A stretch of 64,000 bases of DNA from Flavobacterium sp. 140616W15 (GCF_003668995.1 NZ_CP033068.1:744001-808000), one strand, 5' to 3'; shown: positions 1 through 10,395, counted from the first letter of the stretch. Notes: a model not told the origin generated them from the letters alone. Translations and numbers: made by a program.

Positions 1-1334
1 ATACACCCAATAGTATCGCTTGCGTCTTTTATCTTTCGGACTTTTATAGTACAATCTCCTTTTTGTAAATTAGTGATGGTATGTTTATTTCCATTGGTAA
101 AAGATTTCCAGGTAGAATCATCATTTGTTGAATATTGATAAATACCATTGGCAGTACCTCCAGTAGCAGTAATTTCGATTGCGCCATCATTCACACCATA
201 ACAAAGGATATTTGTTTTGGATGTAATGGAGAAATCTACGGGAGCTGGAGACTTGATTTCAAAAAAAAATGGATTATCGAAGTTTGTTGATGGATTGGTA
301 TTTACCCCATTAATCGATCCTATAAAATATAACTTGTATCTGCCTTTAGCGAAATCACAGGGAATTTGGAAACTATTAGATGCATCAACAATAATCCCTC
401 CATTATCTTGTGTTGAACACATAACTTCTTTCCAAGTTTGTTTTTCATCATCATAATCTACTATAGAATAATTAAGTTGCTCAGCACTAATTAGAGGTCT
501 GCTGAATTTGAGAACTAATTTACCATCTTCACTATTAAAACAAGTAGTTTCTTTCTCGTTATGAGAAATGATAAAAGGTGCAGATTGACGAATTATATAC
601 ATAACAGGTTTAGACACAATATTGCATGCTTTTTGTCTGAAATAAATTTTATTTCCATGGAAATTAGCTGCATTTGCGCCTAAAATGGCTTTTGCATTAG
701 TAGATATACTTGATTGGGTATTATATTGAGGTAAATTTGTCCAACTTCGAGAGTTAAGGTCTTCATCAGGATCTGGATTAAGCGAATATTGCCAATTGTA
801 TTCGGATGGTAAAAATCCAGTATGTGATGCTATTGTAATATTACTGTCTGTCGGAAAGGAATCGTCTTTAGGATTTATAATTGTAAGTATTGGATTGTTT
901 GTTATAGACAATTTATCATCCCACCATCTTACAATATCAGTATAATTATTTAGACATGAAAAAAATTGTGTACTTTCTCTTTTATCGCCATTAAAAGAAC
1001 CCTTACCTCCACAACCACCAACTTTTCTTTTCCAGTTTCTAGAAGAATAAACCTGTACTTTAACGGGTTTTCTGGTTGCCAATACATTAATTGTTTTTTC
1101 ATATAGTGTATATCGATCAGAGGGTATTCCACCTATGTTTTCATTAATAATCGTTATAGTACCGTCATTATAAATTAAGTCAACCTTAACATCATTTCGG
1201 CAACTACTACTATAACTTCCAGAGCCGGCTTTTATGTTTAATACAGTTTTTACCTCATACTCCCCAATCCTAGCATTTTGAGCAAATCCAAAACCCGAAA
1301 CCAATAAAATTATCAATAAGTAAAAATTCTTCAT
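1..1334 (-). CDS. SprB-repeat surface protein, 3' end outside window
   Basis: Large secreted protein, incomplete: the frame is open from ATG at 1334 to the window edge (at least 444 residues), with a signal peptide starting MKNFYLLIILLVSGFGFAQ. Near the visible end there is an SprB-type repeat unit: CYGVNDGAIEITATGGT, then a YQYSTN core and a TITNLQKGDCTI segment. In Flavobacterium such repeats are found in cell-surface adhesins exported by the type IX system, SprB of gliding motility being the best known. The start lies 4 bp after the stop of the fibronectin-III gene at 1339-3405, so the two are almost certainly one operon. A C-terminal sorting domain, if present, would be outside the window. 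Surface location is inferred; the repeat is seen. Confidence 0.75.
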   Translation of the reverse strand, partial: MKNFYLLIILLVSGFGFAQNARIGEYEVKTVLNIKAGSGSYSSSCRNDVKVDLIYNDGTITIINENIGGIPSDRYTLYEKTINVLATRKPVKVQVYSSRNWKRKVGGCGGKGSFNGDKRESTQFFSCLNNYTDIVRWWDDKLSITNNPILTIINPKDDSFPTDSNITIASHTGFLPSEYNWQYSLNPDPDEDLNSRSWTNLPQYNTQSSISTNAKAILGANAANFHGNKIYFRQKACNIVSKPVMYIIRQSAPFIISHNEKETTCFNSEDGKLVLKFSRPLISAEQLNYSIVDYDDEKQTWKEVMCSTQDNGGIIVDASNSFQIPCDFAKGRYKLYFIGSINGVNTNPSTNFDNPFFFEIKSPAPVDFSITSKTNILCYGVNDGAIEITATGGTANGIYQYSTNDDSTWKSFTNGNKHTITNLQKGDCTIKVRKIKDASDTIGC

Positions 1335-1338
1335 AGGC

Positions 1339-3405
1339 TTAATATATAACTGTTAGGGTTTCGACTTTTGAAGGGCTATCATTTTCTAAATTAGGAATTA
1401 AATGATATTCATATTCCGAGTTTATATTTAAATTTTTATCTTCTATAGTAAAAACAGTATCATTTAATTCTTTCCATAATGTTGGCGGCGTACCTTTTAC
1501 ATTTTTATAAATACTCAAACTGATTACTTTGTCCTTACTTTTATTATAATTCCATGTCAGGACTATTTTTTTATTCTCTCGATCAGGCAGTCCTTGCAAA
1601 AATGTAATTATTTTTACAGGTGTAAAATCCAAAACTTGTACCGTTATTATAGAATGATCTAATGATGACCACAGATTACTTTTGTCCCTAGCTAGAATAG
1701 CGTATTGATATGTTTTTTTGTTCTCTATCCTGTCATCTGTATATTCCTGAATGGTATCGTTTATTTGTTTAATCTCTAGCCATTTTTCCTGCCCTTTTTC
1801 TCTCCTTCTTAGACTGTGTCCTACTACATCTTCACTATAACTGCGTATCCATTTTAAATGTACTTTACCATCTTTATTTTCATAGTCTTTAAAAATGGGT
1901 GCAGCAGGGGGAATTTTATCGGGTTTATCTAAAATTAAAATATCAGATGGTTCTGAAATATTAAACCTCATGTCCTCTGCAGCAATTCTATAATACACTT
2001 TGCTATTTATCATTTTAAGGCTCACACTGTCTTTGTAATCATTGCCTACATAGGATTTATGATAAATATCTACAAATTCTTCACCAGCATTATTGGCTTT
2101 TAAAATTCGGTATCCTCGTAAATCTTTTTCCTGATTTGGTTTCCATTTCAAGCGAACCACTCCAAGACTATCAATTACACCTTCAAGCCCGATTGGTTTT
2201 GCTGGTGGTATAGAATCTACAGGCTGAATCAACATACTCTGCGAGGTTAAGCGTTGGTTGTTCTTACCCACAACAGATATGGTAAAATAATTAGATGGAA
2301 ATAAATTTTCTTTATAATTGAGTTTTCTCTCCGATGGAGGAATCATTTTAGTAACCACTTTATAGGGACCTTTGTCATTATCTGCTAGGTTAATTTCATA
2401 ACCCTGAATAAAACCTTCGGAGGCTACAGGATATTCCCATTCCAAATTAACTTCGTTAGAGTTCACAATATTATAATCGATAAGCCTTGCAGCGGTAACG
2501 ATAGCAGCCACTCCAGTTGCAGCAATTGGTTTTGTTACTTCACCCTTTTCTCCAAATGAAGTTATACCGTATAATCTATATTGATACATTTTATCGTTTA
2601 CACTAAGCGTATCAATATAATACATGGTTTTAGATGGATGTTCGTCTTTATCATTCAGGTTAACTAAAGGTGTAGTTGCTATTGGGGTATAGTTGATCCC
2701 ATCAGAAGATTTTTCGACCATAAAAGAAGTGTATATTCTTTTGAATGTTTCGTAATCCCAGGAAAGTAGTACTTTTTTATCATCCGGAATCGCAATAAAA
2801 TCTGTTGGTGCGGGTAAAACACTAAAGTCTTTTAAACCGATCATATAAGAAGATTCTTTAACCTTTGGGCTTTCGAAAACACTTACCTGATAAGCATACA
2901 CTTCATTGACTTTAACGTTGGTATCTACAAATCCCCAACCCGCTTTTACTGCACCAGTAAAACTCATATCGGCTGCATATAAAGCAAAAGTATACCGTTG
3001 ATCCAGCTCATCAGCCATACTCACTATTTTAGCAAGTTCGCCTTCTTTGGCACCAGTTATTTCAAAACTTTCTCCGTAGATAGACTGTGCAATTATAGCC
3101 GCATTATTATCTTTTTGTGCTAAGTTAAGCCATGAATCCAGAGGTTCTGGAAGAAGTGGTTTTGGTGTAAGTACTATTTTTTCGGGTTTAGGCAAAACAT
3201 TCCCATCTCGAAGTATTGTAGTTCTGGTAATTACAAATCCTTTTTTATTTGCTTTTTGCCATTCTATTGGAGAATTAATAGCCCAACGAATCAAAATCTT
3301 ATCTTTTTGAGCCCTAGCATTGACCATAACTTTTGCGCCTTTGCTTTGACTGTAACCTAATGAACACGTAATAATTAGTAAGAAAAGTAATTTTATCTTC
3401 AACAT
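1339..3405 (-). CDS. secreted multi-domain fibronectin type III protein
   Basis: 688 residues with a clear signal peptide (MLKIKLLFLLIITCSLGYSQ). The body is a run of about five fibronectin type III-like beta-sandwiches from residue ~200 to the end. They are recognised by repeated hallmarks such as LSWDYETF, LEWEYPVASEGFIQGYEI, LKWKPNQEKDLRGYRIL, LKWIRSYSEDVVGHSLRR and LTWNYNKSKDKVISLSIYK, typically separated by P-x-x-P linkers (DSIPPAKP, DKIPPAAP). There is no catalytic motif; a structural or adhesive role outside the cytoplasm is inferred. It is first in an operon with the SprB-repeat gene 4 bp downstream. A -7-like box TAGTTTTG (minus strand, 3430-3437) lies 25 bp before the ATG, although no good -33 partner is visible. 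Confidence 0.8.
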   Translation of the reverse strand: MLKIKLLFLLIITCSLGYSQSKGAKVMVNARAQKDKILIRWAINSPIEWQKANKKGFVITRTTILRDGNVLPKPEKIVLTPKPLLPEPLDSWLNLAQKDNNAAIIAQSIYGESFEITGAKEGELAKIVSMADELDQRYTFALYAADMSFTGAVKAGWGFVDTNVKVNEVYAYQVSVFESPKVKESSYMIGLKDFSVLPAPTDFIAIPDDKKVLLSWDYETFKRIYTSFMVEKSSDGINYTPIATTPLVNLNDKDEHPSKTMYYIDTLSVNDKMYQYRLYGITSFGEKGEVTKPIAATGVAAIVTAARLIDYNIVNSNEVNLEWEYPVASEGFIQGYEINLADNDKGPYKVVTKMIPPSERKLNYKENLFPSNYFTISVVGKNNQRLTSQSMLIQPVDSIPPAKPIGLEGVIDSLGVVRLKWKPNQEKDLRGYRILKANNAGEEFVDIYHKSYVGNDYKDSVSLKMINSKVYYRIAAEDMRFNISEPSDILILDKPDKIPPAAPIFKDYENKDGKVHLKWIRSYSEDVVGHSLRRREKGQEKWLEIKQINDTIQEYTDDRIENKKTYQYAILARDKSNLWSSLDHSIITVQVLDFTPVKIITFLQGLPDRENKKIVLTWNYNKSKDKVISLSIYKNVKGTPPTLWKELNDTVFTIEDKNLNINSEYEYHLIPNLENDSPSKVETLTVIY

Positions 3406-3437
3406 TCTATGGAATAATTTTAAAAGCTACAAAACTA

Positions 3438-3960
3438 GCTTTTTAATATTTAATTAATACTATTTTTACATTAAAAACTCCCTAAATAAAGGGTTTTACA
3501 GCTTTTAGAGGAGGGAGATTTTTTTTAGTAAAGTCAATTATTGAATTAACTTTTTGGTACTAAAGCTTCAATAAATTGAATTTATTTGTATAAAATAAAC
3601 TATATAATTTTTTTATATGCAACAATATTTATTTTTAGTGAATTGTAGGTTAGTGTATTAAAATCTGGTTTTTAAGATCATATTAGTAAATTTTATTATA
3701 TACTACGACAAGCATTTTTTAAATTTATGTAAACTGACTCTTTTTTTATCGATTTTAAAGTAATAATAAAATATAAAAGTATCACAATAAGCCTTTAATA
3801 GTAAGAAAAAAAGGATTAATAAAAAAAACATTAATTGAAGTGTTTAGAGTAGATAAGTACCGTAATTACGAATATTTTAGGAGTTAAGAGTGTGTAAATT
3901 AAGTTTTTAAATTGAAAAATGTTTAGAGATTTTGAACAATTTATTTAGAAAAGCTTAAAT
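3438..3960. other. long AT-rich intergenic region, no gene seen
   Basis: About 520 bp of very AT-rich sequence between the fibronectin gene promoter region and the terminator of the 4030-4824 lipoprotein gene. I see no open frame with coding character on either strand, no RNA fold and no repeat shared with the rest of the window. Confidence 0.5.
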
Positions 3961-4006
3961 AAAAAAGAGGTTGCATTTTAAAAAAATGGCATCCTCTTTT
4001 TTAAAA
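3961..4006 (-). terminator. intrinsic terminator
   Basis: A 14-bp stem with one mismatch: AAAAAAGAGGTTGC on the left arm and GCATCCTCTTTTTT on the right arm, with a ~14-nt loop. It has A/T tracts at both ends and sits 24 bp beyond the stop of the minus-strand lipoprotein gene. It could work in both directions. Confidence 0.75.
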
Positions 4007-4029
4007 AATGTGCTTAAATAGCTTTTGGG

Positions 4030-4797
4030 CTAATAAGTGTATTCAAAGGTTTCGCCATTGCTTACTTGCTTTGTTAAAAAGTCATTGTTGTTGTAAGAGT
4101 TTTCATAAGTGGCTATTTCTACGGTAATTCCGTTTTTTTCTCCTGTTGTTTTAGTAAGATTGTTACCTGAATTGACATCTTGGTCAAAAATTTCTGCATC
4201 TAGTAACAAAGTATATCCTAAAATATTTTTAAAAGGATTATTTTTTGTGTCGTACTCAGCTACATCTACATAATCATCGAATACTATTTTAATAATATTC
4301 CCTCTGGTATCTAAAGTAAGTACACTTGTTAGATCTATTGTTTCTACTTGTGTTATAGGATCAATTAAAATTCTAAGGGATGTAATTGTTCCATCGGTGT
4401 TGTATGTATAATCTGTCCTTACTCTTGATGAAGAAGCTGTTGTTGGTACTTTTAGATATGATTTTAATTTATTGTTTTCATATGTTAAAGTTGTAGTTTC
4501 CATTAGGATGTTGTTTTCGAAATATTCAGATTTCGTAATTACATTTCCTGTGTAAGTAAATGTTGTTTTATTACCCTCACTATAATCAACACTTACAATT
4601 TTATTTCCATTGTAAGTATAAGTGGTAATATTATTCTCTTCTGGATGAGATGCAGAAGTATATTTCTCAGTTTGAGGTAAAATTAAAACTGTATCGTCAA
4701 CGGTTGGTTTGTCATTATTGTCATTGTTATCGTCAGAGCTTGAACAAGAGGCTAGTACTAAACTGATAGCACTAAATAAGAATAAAATTTTTTTCAT
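4030..4797 (-). CDS. surface-type lipoprotein with YD-like beta repeats
   Basis: 255 residues from the preferred start MKKILFLF at 4797; an in-frame ATG nine codons upstream would add MNKLINYNS before the signal peptide and is unlikely. The lipobox LASC is followed by SSSDDNNDNND, an acidic stretch of the kind that directs lipoproteins to the surface in Bacteroidota. The mature part has repeated Tyr/Thr-rich strands (TYTYNGNKIVSVDY, TFTYTGNVITKSEY, TLTYENNKLKSY, DYTYNTDGTITSL). These resemble the DUF4595/YD-repeat-like lipoproteins common in Flavobacterium. No enzymatic motif is visible and the function is unknown. It is a single gene with its own terminator. Confidence 0.7.
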   Translation of the reverse strand: MKKILFLFSAISLVLASCSSSDDNNDNNDKPTVDDTVLILPQTEKYTSASHPEENNITTYTYNGNKIVSVDYSEGNKTTFTYTGNVITKSEYFENNILMETTTLTYENNKLKSYLKVPTTASSSRVRTDYTYNTDGTITSLRILIDPITQVETIDLTSVLTLDTRGNIIKIVFDDYVDVAEYDTKNNPFKNILGYTLLLDAEIFDQDVNSGNNLTKTTGEKNGITVEIATYENSYNNNDFLTKQVSNGETFEYTY

Positions 4798-5013
4798 AGA
4801 ATTGTAATTTATTAATTTATTCAAAAATATAATAATTTTCTTATTTTAAATGCTATTTGTGTGATTTTTTTGTAACTTTTTTTATTCTAAAATTAAGATT
4901 ACTAAAAATAAACGTAATAAACTGATTATAAGAAAATCCCTTTTTCTAGGTATGAATTTGAGAAGTTATTCTATAAGAAGCTCTACTGTAGTTTTTTAAA
5001 TTCATTATTATAA

Positions 5014-5042
5014 CAAAAAAACTCCAGATTGCCCTGGAGTTT
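5014..5042 (-). terminator. intrinsic terminator of yebC
   Basis: Perfect 9-bp stem AAACTCCAG / CTGGAGTTT with loop attgcc. On the minus strand the stem is followed by a run of seven T. It lies 25 bp after the yebC stop. Confidence 0.85.
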
Positions 5043-5066
5043 AGTTTATTAATATAGAGAAAAAAA

Positions 5067-5780
5067 TTATTCTTCTTTCATCGTATGATATACGTTCATA
5101 ACGTCATCATCCTCTTCGATTTTTTCTATAAGTTTTTCTACGTCTGCAATTTGAGCCTCAGTAAGTTCTTTAGTGATTTGTGGAATGCGCTCAAAACCAG
5201 AAGATAAAATTTCAATACCTCTGTTCTCAAGTTCTTTTTGTAGTGCTCCAAAGCTTCCAAAAGGCGCGTAGATTAAAATACCGTCTTCGTCTTCAAAAAC
5301 CTCTTCAGCACCAAAATCAATTAATTCCAATTCTAATTCCTCAGGATCAAGATCACCTTTAGGGATTCGGAAATTACAAGTATGGTCAAACATAAATTCA
5401 ACAGAACCTTGTGTACCCATAGTTCCGTTGCATTTATTAAAATAACTACGAATGTTGGCTACCGTACGATTATTATTATCCGATGCAGTTTCTATTAATA
5501 TAGCAATTCCGTGAGGAGCATAACCTTCAAATAAAATTTCTTTATAGTTGGCAGTATCTTTATTGCTGGCATTTTTTATTGCGCGCTCAACGTTGTCTTT
5601 CGGCATGTTGGCAGCTTTTGCATTTTGTATAACAGCTCTAAGTCTAGAATTGGCGTCTGGATTAGGACCACCTTCTTTAACGGCCATTACAATATCTTTA
5701 CCAATTCGGGTAAATGTTTTGGCCATTGCTGACCAACGCTTCATTTTTCTACCTTTTCTAAATTCAAACGCTCTTCCCAT
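5067..5780 (-). CDS. yebC: YebC/PmpR family protein
   Basis: 237 residues, the normal length for the family. The N-terminus MGRAFEFRKGRKMKRWSAMAK is the Bacteroidota version of the usual AGHSKW...KA start. It is followed by the conserved NPRLR-like block (here PNPDANSRLRAVIQNAKAANMPKDNVERAIK) and the GYAPHGIAILIE and NRTVANIRSYFNKCNGTMGTQGSVEFMFD segments. The family was long annotated as transcriptional regulators; more recent work on YebC proteins links them to ribosome function at proline-rich stretches. It is a monocistronic gene with a promoter at 5804-5811 and a strong terminator. Confidence 0.93.
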   Translation of the reverse strand: MGRAFEFRKGRKMKRWSAMAKTFTRIGKDIVMAVKEGGPNPDANSRLRAVIQNAKAANMPKDNVERAIKNASNKDTANYKEILFEGYAPHGIAILIETASDNNNRTVANIRSYFNKCNGTMGTQGSVEFMFDHTCNFRIPKGDLDPEELELELIDFGAEEVFEDEDGILIYAPFGSFGALQKELENRGIEILSSGFERIPQITKELTEAQIADVEKLIEKIEEDDDVMNVYHTMKEE

Positions 5781-5803
5781 TGCTGATTTTTTATTTTGAG
5801 TTG

Positions 5804-5840
5804 CAAAAATACAGTTATTAGTTATTTTATAAAAACAAAC
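5804..5840 (-). promoter_or_regulatory. putative yebC promoter
   Basis: On the minus strand TATTTTTG (5804-5811) matches the Bacteroidota -7 element TAnnTTTG. A TTTG about 24 nt upstream is a slightly over-spaced -33 element. The predicted transcript start would be roughly 15 nt before the yebC ATG. Confidence 0.5.
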
Positions 5841-5967
5841 ACTATATTTTTTTTGGTGAAATGTAAGCAGGTGACTGTAAACTGTAAATTGAGATTATAT
5901 ACTATATGGCAAATAGTTTACAGACTCAGTATCTAGCACCCGTTTATAGTTCAGAAGTGACTAACCA

Positions 5968-7998
5968 TTACCTAGCTGCATTAAAATCATTAATAATATT
6001 TACAGCTTCGTTTAAGTAAGGATTAGTTTTAAGATTATCAATTTGATATTGATTCATAATTTTTTCAGTAGGATGAATCCCTAAAAGGAATCTGTTTACT
6101 GTCGAGTTATATACATCTAGAGGATCATTCTTAGTATTAAAAGAGGTTATTTCCTCCCATAAGCTAGTTCGAGTCTTTTTCTGTTCAAAGACAGCATCTA
6201 AAGTCATCGAAATTTCAGTTCGAGGTGTATTAACCAGTTGGTCTATTTTTTTGTTTATTGTGATTATATTATTAAAATAATCACTAGCAGCTACTCTGAT
6301 ACTACTATCATCGGCGAGTTTATTTATTAAACTTCTTTTTACGTAGGGTCTAAATTTTAAAATAGGGACAATAGAATCATTTTTGATAGCTGTAGGAAAG
6401 TTTTTTTCTTTAGCAATAATGTTTTCATAAAATTCAGGCAGAACAACATCAGGAGTTATACCTATGTATTGGTGACTTTTGCCTGTTATTCGATAGAACT
6501 TATTAATTGTTATTTTCAAAAAATCTGTGTTTTTCTTCTCATCTAGTGACTGTATCGTTTGCATAGTTGCTTTTCCTAATGTAGTACTTCCTAATAACAG
6601 GGCACGATTGTAATCCTGCATAATCGATGCAAAAAACTCACTTGCTGATGCTGTATTACCATTAACAAGAACAACAACAATACCTTTATAAAGCATTCCT
6701 TTATAAGGATCATTAATAACAGATTGTTCATTTTTATTATCTACAACAATTGATATAGGGCCATTATCAATAAACATTCCGGCTAATTTTATAGCCTCTT
6801 CCATAGACCCACCACCATTATCAATTAAATCAATGACAAGACCTTTAATATTATCTTTTTGCAATTTCAGAATTTCTTTGACAGTATCATCAGCACAACC
6901 TTTTCCACTATTACCCTCTAAATCGGCATAAAAACTAGGGATTTTTATGTAACCAATCTTACTTTCTTTGCCTATTATAAAACTAAAAACAGAGTTTTCT
7001 TCATCTTTCATGATTTGTTTTTCGATATAAACATCAAAACTTTTTCCAGAATTTCTTTTAAGAGTAAATGTGATACTTTTGTTCGATTCAGATAAGATCA
7101 TAGTCGAAATAGATTCAAGAGTGGCGCACGAAACTTTTAAGGTTTCTTTTTGGTTAGATATAGAGATGATTTGGTCTCCTTTTTTTATTTGACCTGTTTG
7201 AAATGCGGGTCCATTTGGGTCCAATTCGGCAACAATAATTTCGTTTTTTTCATTCAGATTAACACTTAATCCCAATGATAAGTGTTCTTTAGATAAAGAA
7301 GCAACAAAACTAGATTTTGAATCATCACTAAAATAGGCAGTATGAGGGTCAAAGTAAGTACAGAAGTAATTGTACAGTTTTTCTTGAGGTTTTTTTTCCG
7401 TTTGCAAGAGTGTGTTAATTCGACATATTTCATTATCAAGTATAGACTTCTTATAAGTGGCTTCAAGAGATTTAAAATTTGTTTTAAGCGAATCAAGGTT
7501 GGGACTTACCTCAGCTATTTGATCTAAGATTTCATAGCGCATTTTCTTGCGCCATACTTTCTCGACGTCATTTTCCTTCATATATACAGGAAAAGATTTT
7601 TTATAAAACCGAATTGTATCCTTTGCAGAATAGTCAATAGGTTCAATTAAAATTTTCTCTAATGCAACTTTATTTCTTATAAGCCCATTTTTATACTTAG
7701 AAACGATATCATTCAAGAAAGAACAATCTTTATTAAGAATTAGATTGTCAATATTCAAACGATATTTTTTGACAAGAATATCATATTCTGATTTCAGAAA
7801 GATGTTTCTAGAAGGATCAAGATCATCAATCAAGTTGTCAAAAACAAAAACCGATAGACTATCATCTACCGGTTTAGGTTGTATATGTTCGCTTTGAATA
7901 AGCGTATTTATTTTAGTTAAAATTTCACATGTAGAATCACTATTTTGACCAAACAGAGAAAAACTAAGAAGCAGAAGTACCAATGAGAAATTTTTCAT
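5968..7998 (-). CDS. S41 family C-terminal processing peptidase
   Basis: 676-residue Tsp/Prc-like periplasmic protease that trims or degrades proteins from their C-terminus. It has a signal peptide (MKNFSLVLLLLSFSLFG) and a long N-terminal helical domain. A PDZ domain lies around residues 240-320 (LSLGLSVNLNEKNEIIVAELDPNGPAFQTGQIKKGDQI), followed by the S41 core. The catalytic pair is Ser451 in GNTASASEFF and Lys476 in GSTTLGKATMQ, with the same 25-residue spacing as in E. coli Prc. The size and the C-terminal extension (residues ~530-676) also fit the Prc group rather than the shorter CtpA group. It is not obviously in an operon; yebC is 187 bp downstream. Confidence 0.9.
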   Translation of the reverse strand: MKNFSLVLLLLSFSLFGQNSDSTCEILTKINTLIQSEHIQPKPVDDSLSVFVFDNLIDDLDPSRNIFLKSEYDILVKKYRLNIDNLILNKDCSFLNDIVSKYKNGLIRNKVALEKILIEPIDYSAKDTIRFYKKSFPVYMKENDVEKVWRKKMRYEILDQIAEVSPNLDSLKTNFKSLEATYKKSILDNEICRINTLLQTEKKPQEKLYNYFCTYFDPHTAYFSDDSKSSFVASLSKEHLSLGLSVNLNEKNEIIVAELDPNGPAFQTGQIKKGDQIISISNQKETLKVSCATLESISTMILSESNKSITFTLKRNSGKSFDVYIEKQIMKDEENSVFSFIIGKESKIGYIKIPSFYADLEGNSGKGCADDTVKEILKLQKDNIKGLVIDLIDNGGGSMEEAIKLAGMFIDNGPISIVVDNKNEQSVINDPYKGMLYKGIVVVLVNGNTASASEFFASIMQDYNRALLLGSTTLGKATMQTIQSLDEKKNTDFLKITINKFYRITGKSHQYIGITPDVVLPEFYENIIAKEKNFPTAIKNDSIVPILKFRPYVKRSLINKLADDSSIRVAASDYFNNIITINKKIDQLVNTPRTEISMTLDAVFEQKKTRTSLWEEITSFNTKNDPLDVYNSTVNRFLLGIHPTEKIMNQYQIDNLKTNPYLNEAVNIINDFNAAR

Positions 7999-8186
7999 AA
8001 ATCGAGTATCAACATTTAAACTAAAATTACACTAATTTTTTTGATAAAACGAGTATAATCTCACCAAAATGTTGATGTCGAAATAGGATACAGCTACAAA
8101 TTTGACCTATTTTAAAGATAAAACTAAGCTAATCATTTTAAGCTGTGCTATATAAGCAGTATTTCAGTATTGGACTTTAAAATAAA

Positions 8187-9269
8187 TTATTTTTTATAGA
8201 AAGGTAATTTTACCACTTTCGCAGGAACATCATTTTTTCTAATTCTAATAAAGATAGCACTATCTACAGCGCTGTTTGCAATAGTAACGTATCCTAGACC
8301 AATACCAATCCCCATAGAAGGAGACATCGTTCCCGAAGTTACAATTCCAATTACATTTCCAGATGCATCTACAATTTCATACCCTTGTCTTGGTACAGCA
8401 CGTTCCTGCATCTCAAAACCAACAAGCTTTTTAGTAACACCAGCTTCTTTTTGTTTTTTCAGATTTTCAGAGTTAGTAAAATCTTTCGTAAATTTTGTAA
8501 TCCAACCCAGTCCAGCCTCAAGTGGAGAAGTGGTATCATCAATATCATTTCCGTATAAACAGAAGCCCATTTCTAGACGCAAAGTATCACGAGCTGCCAA
8601 TCCAATTGGTTTAATACCAAAAGAGGCACCAGCTTCAAATACTTTATTCCAGATGTGTTCAACCTCATCATTTTTACAATAAATTTCAAAACCACCAGAA
8701 CCGGTATAACCAGTAGCCGAAATAATTACATTCTCAACTCCAGCAAAAGAACCAACTTCAAAATGGTAATATGGAATAGCAGATAAATCTACAGCAGTTA
8801 AACTTTGCATTGCTTCAACAGCTTTAGGCCCTTGAATTGCTAACAAAGAGTAATCGTCCGAAAGATTTTTCATTTCAGCACCTACATCATTGTGAGAAGA
8901 AATCCAATTCCAATCTTTATCAATATTCGAAGCATTTACAACAAGTAAATACTCTTCCTCTTTCATTTTATAAATAATCAAATCATCTACAATTCCGCCA
9001 TCATTATTAGGTAAGCAAGAATATTGAGCTCTACCAATAGTTAGCGTCGATGCATCATTAGAAGTAACTTTCTGAATTAAAGCCAAAGCATTTGGACCAG
9101 TTAATAAAAATTCCCCCATATGCGAAACGTCAAAAACGCCCACACCAGTACGAACAGTTTCGTGTTCAGCATTTACACCTTCGTATAAAATAGGCATATT
9201 ATAACCAGCAAAAGGCAGCATTTTCGCTCCCAAACCCTCATGTATGTGCGTTAGCGCAGTATTTTTCAT
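8187..9269 (-). CDS. gcvT: glycine cleavage system aminomethyltransferase (T protein)
   Basis: 360 residues, full length. GcvT takes the aminomethyl group from lipoyl-H protein and, with tetrahydrofolate, releases ammonia and makes 5,10-methylene-THF. Family blocks are clear: [84 protein letters not shown] and [15 protein letters not shown] [13 protein letters not shown]. The other gcv genes (gcvH, gcvP) are not in the window, which is usual for Flavobacteriaceae where they are scattered. A near-consensus promoter precedes it (9295-9323). Confidence 0.97.
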   Translation of the reverse strand: MKNTALTHIHEGLGAKMLPFAGYNMPILYEGVNAEHETVRTGVGVFDVSHMGEFLLTGPNALALIQKVTSNDASTLTIGRAQYSCLPNNDGGIVDDLIIYKMKEEEYLLVVNASNIDKDWNWISSHNDVGAEMKNLSDDYSLLAIQGPKAVEAMQSLTAVDLSAIPYYHFEVGSFAGVENVIISATGYTGSGGFEIYCKNDEVEHIWNKVFEAGASFGIKPIGLAARDTLRLEMGFCLYGNDIDDTTSPLEAGLGWITKFTKDFTNSENLKKQKEAGVTKKLVGFEMQERAVPRQGYEIVDASGNVIGIVTSGTMSPSMGIGIGLGYVTIANSAVDSAIFIRIRKNDVPAKVVKLPFYKK

Positions 9270-9294
9270 TGTGTGTGTTTATAAAAGTTAATCG

Positions 9295-9323
9295 CAAATT
9301 TATTCAAAAAATGTTGTAAACAA
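9295..9323 (-). promoter_or_regulatory. gcvT promoter
   Basis: Minus strand: TTG (9321-9323), an 18-nt spacer, then TAAATTTG (9295-9302). This matches the Bacteroidota TTG-N17-23-TAnnTTTG consensus and places the transcript start about 20 nt before the ATG at 9269. Confidence 0.75.
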
Positions 9324-9549
9324 GTACTCAGAATTATAAAAATCGCAAAAATTAGGAGCTGTTTCCTGCTATTCGCTATATCTTTATGTTTTTAAAGGAA
9401 AAACATAAAGGATGCCACTGCAAACGCAGTTCACTGAACACTTATTAAAATAAAAATATTAGTCAAGTAATCAGGGCTAAAGCATATCAGGAAATAGATG
9501 TGATTTTAGAATCATGTTTTTTTGTAATTTTAATAAAAATACCTTTTTC

Positions 9550-10395
9550 ATGAAAATACCCATTCTAATAAGCCAAGCCGAGATTCAACAGATTTATAAA
9601 CCAATAAATCCTAAAGCACACAAAGGAATTCAAGGGCATGCAACAATAATTGCAGGAAGTTATGGAAAGATAGGTGCAGCCGTTTTAGCATCCAAAGCCT
9701 GTATAAAATCAGGCTGTGGACTCGTAACTACTTACATTCCAAAATGTGGTTACGAAATCCTCCAATCTACAATTCCCGAAGTAATGGTTGTAACCACAAC
9801 ACATGAAAAATACATATCCGAAATCATATTCGATATCCAACCTCAAGCCATAGGAATAGGCCCAGGAATAGGGCAGGAGCCCGATACACAAAGAGCGTTT
9901 TATGAGTTTTTAAAAACAAACAAAATACCCCTAGTTATCGATGCCGATGCACTAAATATCCTATCACAAAATAAATCATGGTTTAATTTACTACGACAGG
10001 ATACAATACTCACACCACATCCCAAAGAACTAGAACGCTTAATAGGAAGTTGGAATTCTGAAATTGAAAAACATGTAAGAGCGATAGAATTTTCTAAGCA
10101 ATACGGGATAATCATAGTTATGAAAGGCGCGCCAACACAAATTGTAAATGGAGAAGACATCTACCAAAATACAACAGGAAATGCAGCATTGGCAACCGCA
10201 GGGAGTGGCGATGTGCTAACGGGAATAATCACTAGTTTATTAGCTCAAGGATATCTGCCTATTCAAGCCGCACAAATAGGAGTATATCTACATGGTTTAA
10301 CCGCTACTATAGCTCTACCCGAAACAGGATACCAGTCATTTATAGCATCCGATATTATTGCTAATCTCGGTAAAGCGTTTTTATCATTAGATTAG
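9550..10395 (+). CDS. nnrD: ADP-dependent NAD(P)H-hydrate dehydratase
   Basis: Repairs damaged NADHX/NADPHX by ADP-dependent dehydration. 281 residues from MKIPILIS; an upstream in-frame ATG at 9514 adds an unlikely [12 protein letters not shown] and is not preferred. Ribokinase-fold features are present: [37 protein letters not shown] at the N-terminus, [33 protein letters not shown] and the ATP-site signature [20 protein letters not shown] near the end. The epimerase half (NnrE/YjeF-N), fused to it in many bacteria, is absent here, so this is a stand-alone dehydratase. It has no operon partners: a repeat-filled region follows. Confidence 0.93.
   Translation: MKIPILISQAEIQQIYKPINPKAHKGIQGHATIIAGSYGKIGAAVLASKACIKSGCGLVTTYIPKCGYEILQSTIPEVMVVTTTHEKYISEIIFDIQPQAIGIGPGIGQEPDTQRAFYEFLKTNKIPLVIDADALNILSQNKSWFNLLRQDTILTPHPKELERLIGSWNSEIEKHVRAIEFSKQYGIIIVMKGAPTQIVNGEDIYQNTTGNAALATAGSGDVLTGIITSLLAQGYLPIQAAQIGVYLHGLTATIALPETGYQSFIASDIIANLGKAFLSLD

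Noticed and set aside
5548..5799. 83-codon plus-strand frame opposite yebC, and similar long antisense frames opposite clpC, gyrA, lon and nth.
   Set aside because: They follow the codon pattern of the genes on the other strand and carry no family motif; shadows.
9270..9513. Glycine riboswitch upstream of gcvT.
   Set aside because: The promoter lies only ~20 nt before the ATG, leaving no room for an aptamer, and no aptamer-like conserved sequence is visible.
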